A stretch of DNA of 64,000 nucleotides, taken from assembly GCA_963744905.1 (NCBI GenBank), contig CAVUUV010000006.1, positions 162,692-226,691 of the forward strand. Direction: 5' to 3'. The first letter of the stretch is position 1. The number at the start of each line of letters is the position of its first letter. Below the pieces are notes generated by a model that worked only from the letters and a program-made list of their open reading frames with translations, ran no database searches and was not told where the DNA came from. Made by a program: the position numbers and the translations under genes. Source of the stretch: DATFFO01 sp963744905. Lineage in GTDB: Bacteria; Actinomycetota; Acidimicrobiia; Spongiisociales; ZC4RG35. This document shows, piece after piece, positions 1 through 7,213 of this stretch.

Positions 1-1341
1 GTCCCGAGACTGTTCCCAATCGGCTGCACGCTCTTCGGCTCCGAGTAGCGGCGCCAACCCGATGGCGCGATCCAGGGCGACCCAGCACATCAGCTTCGAG
101 TAGAGATAATGGCGAGGTTCGCCCCGAATCTCCCATATGCCGTGGTCTCTCTGCGTCCAAACCCGAGCCGCGACATCGGCCAGGCCGGCGAGCAGGTCCC
201 GCTCATCCCGATCGAGATCAGGGAACTGATCCCTCAGACGGTGGACGGCTGACAACAACTCGCCGTAGACGTCCAGTTGACGCTGCGCCCACGCTCCGTT
301 GCCCACCCTGACCGGATTGCTGCCCCTCCAGCCTTCCAGCCAGGGCAGTGCCCGCTCGGACAGATCGCGTTCTCCGCGGATACCGAACATGATCTGGAGC
401 TCCTGTCGCTCTCTAAACGAGCTGGCAGCCGTGGTCAGATACGAGAGAAATTGAGCGGCTTCGTCGGGGCATGCGGCCACCCAGAGAGCGTTCAAGGTGA
501 AACTCGAGTCCCGAACCCACGAGTAGCGGTAGTCCCAGTTTCTCTTTCCGCCCACCGCCTCCGGCAGAGAGGCGGTAGGGGCCGCCACCACCGCGCCCGT
601 GGGCTGATAGGTAAGACCCTGAAGCACCCGACCGCTATGAGTGACCGCATCCGCGTATGGGCCGTCGTAACTCTGATGGATTTCCTGCCACGACCGCCAA
701 GCTAGAACCGTGTCCTCGATGTGACGGGCGATTCGGGAGTGGTCCCACCTGACCGGGAGTGCTTCCCAGCTCGATCCGGATGTCACCGCGAAACACGCTT
801 CCTCTCCGGCCACCAATCCGATCCTGCCCAGTCCGGTGCGCTTCTCGACCCGGAGCGAAATGGGGGCGGACAAGCAAAGCGTTGCTGCACCTCCCCGGGC
901 GATCACTCCTCCCTCGACCGCATGAAGCAAGGGAAACGTGAGTCCGTACTCCGGCCGGGGCGCAAACTCGATATCCAGGTCCACCTCGCCCTCGGTACAC
1001 CTCACAGCCCGCAGCAGAACATGAGGGGAATCCAGACCAAGGTCGTGACCACGCACTCCTTCCCGAAGAGCCAGGGCATCGGTCATCTCGACAGCTCCCG
1101 TAGGTGTCACAAAGGTGGTAGTCAGGACGAGGGAGCCGCAGCGGTACCGTCGAGTCACCTCCACCATCTCGGGCGGTCTGATGGAGAAATGGCCCGCATT
1201 CTCGTCGAGAATCCGGGCAAAGACCGACGGGCTATCGAATCTGGGGAGACACCACCACTCGATCGAACCACGCCGATCGACGAGGGCCGCCGAGTGACAG
1301 TCGGAGAGCAAAGCGTGGTCTGAGATGGCTTGATTGCTCAT
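1..1341 (-). CDS. Glycoside hydrolase family 15 (glucoamylase/trehalase-like), partial
   Basis: Reading leftward from an ATG at 1341 the frame is open to base 1, giving 447 codons without a stop; family members run to about 600-670 residues, so the C-terminal part lies outside the window. The N-terminus shows the family opening SIEWWCLPRFDSPSVFARI near residue 28. Residues about 245-275 hold GAVVAAPTASLPE followed by NWDYRYSWVRD, the signature of the (alpha/alpha)6 catalytic barrel. MCWVALDRAI follows near residue 412. GH15 enzymes hydrolyse alpha-glucosidic bonds in maltodextrin or trehalose; the actinobacterial branch is often trehalase, but substrate cannot be decided here. The second catalytic acid is probably beyond the edge. 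No signal peptide is seen, so it is likely cytoplasmic. Confidence 0.9.
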   Translation of the reverse strand, partial: MSNQAISDHALLSDCHSAALVDRRGSIEWWCLPRFDSPSVFARILDENAGHFSIRPPEMVEVTRRYRCGSLVLTTTFVTPTGAVEMTDALALREGVRGHDLGLDSPHVLLRAVRCTEGEVDLDIEFAPRPEYGLTFPLLHAVEGGVIARGGAATLCLSAPISLRVEKRTGLGRIGLVAGEEACFAVTSGSSWEALPVRWDHSRIARHIEDTVLAWRSWQEIHQSYDGPYADAVTHSGRVLQGLTYQPTGAVVAAPTASLPEAVGGKRNWDYRYSWVRDSSFTLNALWVAACPDEAAQFLSYLTTAASSFRERQELQIMFGIRGERDLSERALPWLEGWRGSNPVRVGNGAWAQRQLDVYGELLSAVHRLRDQFPDLDRDERDLLAGLADVAARVWTQRDHGIWEIRGEPRHYLYSKLMCWVALDRAIGLAPLLGAEERAADWEQSRD

Positions 1342-1605
1342 TGCGACATATTCTCGCCTCCCACGGCTCGCCCTTGTGCGCCACGGACCCCACCCACTCT
1401 CCTGGCATCGTCATGGCCGGCCTCGCAGTCGTCACAGAGGTTCTGATGCCGTCTCCGCCGACAGCCCGGCAAGACCACGCGTAGTGACGGTTGGGACCAT
1501 CCCCTACAGCGACGAAGCTGTCGAAGGGGTCGTCGTCACAGCCCTGACTAACCGGCGTTCTCGCACCGGATCAAGATTGTCGCCTTTGCGACCCACCTTG
1601 CGTCT

Positions 1606-2295
1606 TCATCCCCGCTCACCGGCGGCGACTTCGGCGAGCTTCTCGGGGTCGACGACAGCGATCATCCGATAGCCGGTCTTGATCGCCCCCATCTCCCGAA
1701 GTGCGCCGATCGCCTCGTTGACGGTTTGTCGGCTCGACCCGAGCAGGGTGGCTATCGCGGCCTGGGACAACTCGACATCTGTGTGGTTCTTGCTCGACTC
1801 CTCCACAAGGAGATCCGCCACCTGGGCCAGCACCGTCTTATGCATCAGATGGACGATGCGTCGCTGCGTATTCTCTAGCTGCCGCAATCCGGCCACCAGC
1901 CACCGCAGACACAGCGCCGGGTGTTTGGCCAGCTCGGGGATCAAAGTCTCCCGTTCGAAGCGATACGCCTTCACCTGGCTGACGGCGCGCGCCGAGGATA
2001 TGTAGGTACCTTCGCCGAACATGGCGATGTCCCCGATCACCGACCCGGGCCCTACCCGAGCAACGACCCTGCGCCGGCCGCTGTGAACACGATAGAGATC
2101 GACCTGGCCGCCACGGATCAGGTATGCGGCAACGGCCGGCTCTCCCTCCTTGAACAGATGCGAACCGGTGTACCGAGATACCGGCTCCGCCACATTCTTC
2201 AGTGCTTCGACATCATCCTCGGTGAGAGGCAGGTAATCGGGACGTCCGAACGAACGCGCCAGCCAGGCCAAATGCTGATCGTGGGCGGTATTCAT
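1606..2295 (-). CDS. Crp/Fnr family transcriptional regulator
   Basis: A 229-residue protein of usual family length. Residues about 30-145 form a cyclic-nucleotide-binding-type beta barrel (GSHLFKEGEPAVAAYLI, then GSVIGDIAMFGEGTY). A long dimerisation helix follows (WLVAGLRQLENTQRRIVHLM), then a winged helix-turn-helix with recognition helix LLGSSRQTVNEAIGAL around residue 190. The ligand pocket lacks an obvious RxS motif for cAMP, so ligand is open. No cysteine cluster of the Fnr type is present. It is separated by about 260 bp from the GH15 gene, with which it is codirectional. It could answer cAMP made by the class III cyclase at 52.5 kb, but this is inference. Confidence 0.9.
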   Translation of the reverse strand: MNTAHDQHLAWLARSFGRPDYLPLTEDDVEALKNVAEPVSRYTGSHLFKEGEPAVAAYLIRGGQVDLYRVHSGRRRVVARVGPGSVIGDIAMFGEGTYISSARAVSQVKAYRFERETLIPELAKHPALCLRWLVAGLRQLENTQRRIVHLMHKTVLAQVADLLVEESSKNHTDVELSQAAIATLLGSSRQTVNEAIGALREMGAIKTGYRMIAVVDPEKLAEVAAGERG

Positions 2296-2361
2296 TCTCG
2301 AGACGTCCTCGGATCCGAGAAGACCTGCTGCATAAGTCTAACGGCCGCGGTTCACCCCAAG

Positions 2362-2655
2362 ATGAGGTATCCCTCCCGACACGACGTTCCACCTGACCCC
2401 CCCCCCGTTGCTGCCTGGCCTGCCCTCGATGAGCCGAGGCTGCGGCGAGCCGTCCCGCTCAGCCTCGTGGGCGGCGCGATCGCTCTCGCCTCCACCGGCC
2501 TCCTCTTCTCAGCCCTCTTGCTCCGAGGCCCGAGCCTCCTGTCCCGGGGCGGGGCGGGTCTCGTATCTGTAGTCCGAGCCGCGCTGGGGATGGTTTCAGG
2601 ATCGGTCTCTGGTCGCGACGTTCAGGCGGGAACGCTGTGGCGGTGCCCCGGGTGA
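2362..2655 (+). CDS. Possible small membrane protein
   Basis: An open frame from ATG 2362 encodes 97 residues with one convincing hydrophobic stretch (VPLSLVGGAIALASTGLLF) after a proline-rich N-terminus and a basic RLRR. It is divergent from the Crp-type regulator. A run of nine or ten C residues near 2398 lies early in the frame and would be prone to indels, so the true protein could be longer or different. No ribosome site stands out and no family is recognised. It may not be a gene. Confidence 0.25.
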   Translation: MRYPSRHDVPPDPPPVAAWPALDEPRLRRAVPLSLVGGAIALASTGLLFSALLLRGPSLLSRGGAGLVSVVRAALGMVSGSVSGRDVQAGTLWRCPG

Positions 2656-2776
2656 TGGCGACGAACCCCCGGCTCCCGGCCGAAGCGAGTAACCCGGTCG
2701 ATCGATATCCCACCGGAAGTGTCGCCCCTACGACAATGCCAGACGACGGCTCGCACAGGCGACGTTGAATGGCGGG

Positions 2777-3991
2777 ATGCCTCTGCGGCTTGCTGGGTTC
2801 GTCATCGGTGTGGCGGTGTTGGCTACGGCCTGCGTCTCCGGTGGGCGCGAGACCCAGAGCAGCGAGTCGCCCAATCTCCTCGATGCCTCGGAGACGACCA
2901 TCTCGTCTCCTCCGGCAACTCCGGATCCGGAAGGCAACTTCGCCTCAGCTCTCGATGACATGCGTGACCCTTCCTTTCCTCCACCCCTGGTCGATCCCGA
3001 CGAGATCGTCAGCGGCGGTCCCCCGCCCGATGGCATACCTTCGATCGACCACCCTCAGTTTGTCTCGATCGAGGAGGCGGACGAGTGGTTGGGCACTTAC
3101 GAGCCGGTCGTGTACCTGGAAATCAACGACGAAGTACATGCTTATCCGGTCCAGGTCCTGATCTGGCACGAGATCGTCAACGACACCGTGGGGGGGATAC
3201 CGGTGGCGGTCACCTACTGCCCCCTGTGCAACAGCGCGGTCAGCTACCGGCGCCAGGTCAACGGTCGGGTCACCACGTTCGGGACGTCGGGACGACTCTA
3301 CGCCTCAGCCCTGGTCATGTACGACCGGGCCACAGAGTCGTTGTGGACCCACTTCGACGGCCGGGCGGTCGTGGGAGCGCTCACCGGCCAGAAACTGGAG
3401 CTAATCCCGTCCCCGCTGCTCGGGTGGTCGGATTTCAAAGAGTCATTCCCGGACGGCGTCGTCCTCGATCGCAACGCCACGGGTTTCACGCGTCCCTACG
3501 GGGAGAACCCTTACGCCGGTTACGACAATCCGAGCACGCGACCTTTCCTATTCCGTGGGACGGTCGACGACCGCGCCGTCGCCAAACAAAGGGTGGTGGG
3601 GGTAGCCCTAAACGGCGCGGCACGAGCCTGGACGCTGGAATCGCTCATGCAGGTGCCGGCTTCGGCCACCAATAGCCGGGTCGGCAACACCCCCATCGTG
3701 ATCCTCTGGAAGGAGGGCCAGTCCAGCGCCCTCGAGTCCAAGCTCGTGGTGAGCGGCCGTGACGTGGGGTCGGTCGCGGTCTTCTCGCCGGTCGTAGACG
3801 GCGAGACCCTCACCTTCAGTTCTCGGGAAGGCAACTTCGTCGACGATCAGACCGGAACTCTTTGGGACATAACCGGGACAGCCGTTTCCGGTCAACTCGC
3901 CGGGATCTCGCTGGAGCAGATCCCCCACATGGACACGTTCTGGTTTGCCTGGTCCACGTATCAGCCCGACACCGATCTGATCAGCCAGTGA
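2777..3991 (+). CDS. DUF3179 domain lipoprotein
   Basis: About 404 residues. The N-terminus has a basic start, a hydrophobic stretch and a lipobox LATAC, so the mature protein is probably a membrane-anchored lipoprotein outside the cell. The DUF3179 core is clear: DGIPSIDHPQF, then VEVYLEINDEVHAYP-like sequence, then the hallmark TYCPLCNSAV near residue 147 and a C-terminal WFAWSTYQPDT. The paired cysteines in CPLC suggest a redox or metal-site role, but the family function is not established. An in-frame TTG at 2765 is an alternative start; ATG 2777 is preferred because a GGCGGG lies just upstream. It stands alone, with no operon partner. Confidence 0.88.
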   Translation: MPLRLAGFVIGVAVLATACVSGGRETQSSESPNLLDASETTISSPPATPDPEGNFASALDDMRDPSFPPPLVDPDEIVSGGPPPDGIPSIDHPQFVSIEEADEWLGTYEPVVYLEINDEVHAYPVQVLIWHEIVNDTVGGIPVAVTYCPLCNSAVSYRRQVNGRVTTFGTSGRLYASALVMYDRATESLWTHFDGRAVVGALTGQKLELIPSPLLGWSDFKESFPDGVVLDRNATGFTRPYGENPYAGYDNPSTRPFLFRGTVDDRAVAKQRVVGVALNGAARAWTLESLMQVPASATNSRVGNTPIVILWKEGQSSALESKLVVSGRDVGSVAVFSPVVDGETLTFSSREGNFVDDQTGTLWDITGTAVSGQLAGISLEQIPHMDTFWFAWSTYQPDTDLISQ

Positions 3992-4635
3992 ACTCGAAGG
4001 GCGGCGCCACGTATAGGTGCAGCGCGCGGGAGATAGTGGCACCATCCCTCGACCGATCGAGCATGAGAGCGGTATCCCGACAAGGGTGGAGACCATGTCA
4101 ACCAAGGATTGGACACCATGTTCGTGATGGTGGTCCATCCAGCGTGGGCCTAACCCATCTGACACGGGTTGGCAAAGAACGCTGTGATCTTCGTTTTGAG
4201 GGGATAGGGCAACGAAGGAGATGCCCACTTCAATGTAGGACCGGACCAAGACGGGATTTGGCACCACGTTGATGGCTTCGATGAGGCCAACACCCACGCC
4301 TAGCCACCATCTAAATGGCAAAGGATGCGACCAAGTGCGCAAGCCGATGCCGAGACCCAGCACACGGGCAGCATCCTGACCGCCATCGTCTTTCATGCGA
4401 TCACCAACCTCGCCGCCGACGTCGACCCCAACCCGTGGAGCAGGCTGGTGGCGCTGCTCATCCGGGTTGGCAGCTGCAGTTGGTCTCGTGATCTACTGAC
4501 AGCGCCGATCTGGCGAAGCGCTCTCGCCCATACGAACTAAGACGACAAACCGTGCGATTCTCCGAGGTCGCCTACCCGGCAGGTGAAGGCTCCACCCGTC
4601 CAACGGTGGGGAACTCCGGGAGTATGCCGTGAGAT
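3992..4635. other. Intergenic region with gene remnants
   Basis: This 640-bp stretch holds no intact gene. Its right half carries a recognisable CPBP protease C-terminus on the plus strand (listed separately). On the minus strand around 4200-4330 a hydrophobic fragment reads RWWLGVGVGLIEAIN, which looks membrane-like but has no start context and cannot be assigned. Short runs of lower GC than the neighbours fit decayed or transferred DNA. Confidence 0.4.
4325..4540 (+). pseudogene. CPBP (CAAX-type) intramembrane protease, C-terminal remnant
   Basis: An open frame of 71 codons contains HTGSILTAIVFHAITNLA, which matches the last conserved motif of the CPBP/Abi family: a small-residue helix start followed by H-x3-N. 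The family normally has six to eight membrane helices and two earlier motifs (EExxxR and FxxxH); neither is found upstream. The ATG at 4325 is unlikely to be a genuine start. I read this as the tail of a deleted gene. These enzymes cleave prenylated or membrane proteins and are often tied to bacteriocin immunity, but nothing around it supports a role here. Confidence 0.5.
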
Positions 4636-5979
4636 TCAGCTCCCGGCGACGACGTAGGCCGTGCCGAAACCTGTCAGGAGATAATCCCCCAGGCCGTCGT
4701 CGGTCACGTCACCCACCCCGAGTGCGTCTACGCCCAGGAACTCGAACGGGGTCGTGCTGGTGACGGTCCTGATGATGGATCCGTCGGCGCCCGAATAGAC
4801 TCGTGCGATGCCCCCGGCCACGGCTCCCTCCGAAGACGTGTAGGCGCCTACCAGGAGATCGGGCGTGCCGTCACCGTCGACGTCGCCAATGCCGCGACCC
4901 GGACCGAGGCCTTCTCCGAACACCGCGCCTTCGATGAACAGGAGCTCTCGACCGGTGGCGCCGGAGAAGACGTAAGCTGCGCCGGTCCCGTTAACCGGTG
5001 GTGAGCTGAGGTCCTCGGGATGGCCAACCCGTCCGCCGATCCCGCGTCCCGCCCCGTAATCGCCGATGAAGATGTCGCCGACCCCGTCTCGGTCGTAATC
5101 ACCGGCTCCGCGGGCAAAGAATCGCGCGAAGTTGACCGCGTCGGCTCGGGGACGGAGAGTGTGCAGAATCTCTCCGTCTACTCCCGACAACACGAAGGCC
5201 AGGCCTCTTCCAGACGAATTGGCGCTTCCCCCACTGCGACCCGTTGCGCCATACGCGCCCACCACGACGTCGGGTACCCCATCGCCGTTGACATCCCCAA
5301 CCCCATCGGCCGCCGAGCCGAGAAGGTCCCATGCATGAGGGCCATCGATGGTCCAGATCTCATGAGAGTCGGCGCCGGAGTAGAGCGTCGCCCTTCCCGC
5401 GTGGTCGTTCGATGCGCTGGCGTTCTCGGAGCCAATGACGAGGTCGTCGTGGCCGTCACCGTCCACGTCTCCAACTCCGGCCACCGCTGTGCCCAGACGG
5501 GTCTGTGTGTCGGCGGCGAACTCGCGAATCACGGTGTGATCTTCGCCCGAGACCACGATGGCTCGACCGAAGGCGTCTGGAGTGACCGGTCCAAGACCCG
5601 GCGCGCCGATCACATAGTCCGGCGTTCCATCTCCATCGACGTCCCCGGCGGTATCCATCGAGTAGCCGAGCAACTCTCCAGGTCGGCCTTTGACGGTGTC
5701 CAGGGTCGAACCGTCGGCTCCGGAGTAGATATAGGCCTTACCGGCCAGGGTGCCGCCCTCGGCGTCGGTGATGGCGGTCACGGCATAGTCGGGGACACTG
5801 TCGGAGTCGAGATCGCCCAGCGCTGCGCCAACCCAGCCGTAATTGTCGGCAGGGTCGCCAACATGGGTGTGAACCACGTCGACGTCGGGTTCGAGGAACG
5901 TGCCGATGGCCATCGCCGTGCCCGGGAGGATGAGCGCGAAAGCGATCAGGGCGACCAAGGTCAAGTGTTTCCGGAACAA
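4636..5979 (-). CDS. Secreted FG-GAP (integrin-alpha-like) repeat protein
   Basis: 447 residues with a cleavable-looking signal peptide (MFRKHLTLVALIAFALILPG, cut near AMA). The mature protein is almost wholly FG-GAP repeats, each with a DxDxDG-type calcium loop: GDLDSDSVPDY, GDVDGDGTPDYVIG, GDVDGDGHDDLVIG, GDVNGDGVPDVVVG, GDYDRDGVGDIFIG, GDVDGDGTPDLLVG and GDVTDDGLGDYLL, about seven blades, as expected for one beta-propeller. Such proteins sit at the surface or are released and bind ligands or polysaccharide; no catalytic domain is present. It is convergent with the CPBP remnant and lies 45 bp downstream of the AraC-type gene in the same direction. Confidence 0.9.
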   Translation of the reverse strand: MFRKHLTLVALIAFALILPGTAMAIGTFLEPDVDVVHTHVGDPADNYGWVGAALGDLDSDSVPDYAVTAITDAEGGTLAGKAYIYSGADGSTLDTVKGRPGELLGYSMDTAGDVDGDGTPDYVIGAPGLGPVTPDAFGRAIVVSGEDHTVIREFAADTQTRLGTAVAGVGDVDGDGHDDLVIGSENASASNDHAGRATLYSGADSHEIWTIDGPHAWDLLGSAADGVGDVNGDGVPDVVVGAYGATGRSGGSANSSGRGLAFVLSGVDGEILHTLRPRADAVNFARFFARGAGDYDRDGVGDIFIGDYGAGRGIGGRVGHPEDLSSPPVNGTGAAYVFSGATGRELLFIEGAVFGEGLGPGRGIGDVDGDGTPDLLVGAYTSSEGAVAGGIARVYSGADGSIIRTVTSTTPFEFLGVDALGVGDVTDDGLGDYLLTGFGTAYVVAGS

Positions 5980-6024
5980 ACCGACTCCTTTAGCGACAGA
6001 GTCATGCTGAGCCGGGAATGGACC

Positions 6025-6882
6025 TCAGGCTGTAACGATCTTGCTCAAATCCGCTTGGTCCCGAAATTCGCTGGGGGTCATGCCGAATCGCTGACGGAAG
6101 ACCTTGGTGAGATGACTGTGGCTGGCGAAGCCCAGGTCGAGTGCAATACGGGCGATGTCCCCGCATCCTCCCTCCAGCTCTCCCAGTGCTGCACGAAGTC
6201 GCAGATCGGTGATGTGACTGTGGATGGTCTCCCCGGTGACGGCGCGAAACAGTCGTGCCAGATGGAACCGAGAGGCTCCTATGGCCCGTCCCACATCCGC
6301 CAGGGACAATGGCGCACGGAAGTTCAGTGCCATGAACGCCTTGGCATCCTCGACCAGGTAGCGATGATCGGGTCTCGTCGTCTCCAACTCGGTTCCTGCT
6401 CGATTGGCAGAAGTTAGAACACGCTCTAGGAGCTGCAGCAGGGTTTCCTCGACGACGAGTGGGTCCGGGCCTGCCGGGGAGACGACGTGGCGTAGCAGTA
6501 CCCGCAGCAGCAGGTAGGCATCGGAGGGTACCGGGGCATGGGTCTGGCCCATAGGAGACCCGCCACCGGCGCCGTTGTCATGGACCTGCCGGGCCACCTC
6601 CTCGGCGAGATCAGAGCCGACTTCGAACCAGTCGCACCTGTCGCCGGCGGGATCGACCGCCGTGCGGGAATACTCCTGAGAGCCCCTGTAGATGACGGCC
6701 ACGTTGGGGTCCGCCACGATGGGCTCCTCACCTTCCTGGCGTATGCGAACGCAGGTCCTGGGGAAGGCAATGGTGGGGTTCTCGATCCAGCCCCCGGGGA
6801 ACTCCTTATCGGTGGGCCGACACAGCCAGGTGCCAATGGCGCTGTTCTCAGAGCGGTACAACTCGGTTGATGGGCCCGACAT
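6025..6882 (-). CDS. AraC family transcriptional regulator
   Basis: 285 residues. The C-terminal 100 residues carry two helix-turn-helix motifs typical of the family: LADVGRAIGASRFHLARLFR followed by IARIALDLGFASHSHLTKVF and the closing GMTPSEFR. The N-terminal part (about 1-150) has a cysteine- and tryptophan-containing beta-rich segment that resembles a cupin sensor only loosely. It is oriented with the FG-GAP gene 45 bp downstream and may regulate it or form an operon with it. Ligand unknown. Confidence 0.88.
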   Translation of the reverse strand: MSGPSTELYRSENSAIGTWLCRPTDKEFPGGWIENPTIAFPRTCVRIRQEGEEPIVADPNVAVIYRGSQEYSRTAVDPAGDRCDWFEVGSDLAEEVARQVHDNGAGGGSPMGQTHAPVPSDAYLLLRVLLRHVVSPAGPDPLVVEETLLQLLERVLTSANRAGTELETTRPDHRYLVEDAKAFMALNFRAPLSLADVGRAIGASRFHLARLFRAVTGETIHSHITDLRLRAALGELEGGCGDIARIALDLGFASHSHLTKVFRQRFGMTPSEFRDQADLSKIVTA

Positions 6883-6937
6883 CTCGTCGCCGGAGGTTAA
6901 CCCAGGCTGGTTGACTCTACCGGCCTGGGCTGCCTAG

Positions 6938-7097
6938 GAGCCTGTTGGATAATGCCGTTGCTCGGATTGGCGGCCAGGCGCGCCAGCCGCAAGGCCGAGG
7001 TTTCGCCACTCCTTGTGCCGGAATGGCGGGGCCGAGAACGCAGTGGGTGGTGATGCATGGTCGTCAAGATGGGTGACATGCATTGTTCAACGGGCTC
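6938..7097. mobile_element. MITE-like element with terminal inverted repeats
   Basis: A 160-bp sequence with 18-bp inverted ends: 6938-6955 (GAGCCTGTTGGATAATGC) and the complement of 7080-7097 (GAGCCCGTTGAACAATGC) agree at 15 of 18 positions. It is flanked on both sides by the tetranucleotide CTAG (6934-6937 and 7098-7101), consistent with a 4-bp target duplication of the YTAR kind made by IS5-type transposases. No transposase frame fits inside, so it would be a non-autonomous element moved in trans. It sits between the AraC gene and the DivIVA-like gene. The IS family is inferred from target length only. Confidence 0.6.
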
Positions 7098-7213
7098 CTA
7101 GCGACCCGGGGGGACGTGGGAACTGGCGACTCGGCTTGGGCCTCGGCAGCCGCCCCGGGAGATATGAGACGGGAAGCGGGTAAAGGATCGGCAGGAACTT
7201 CCGATATGCCTTC

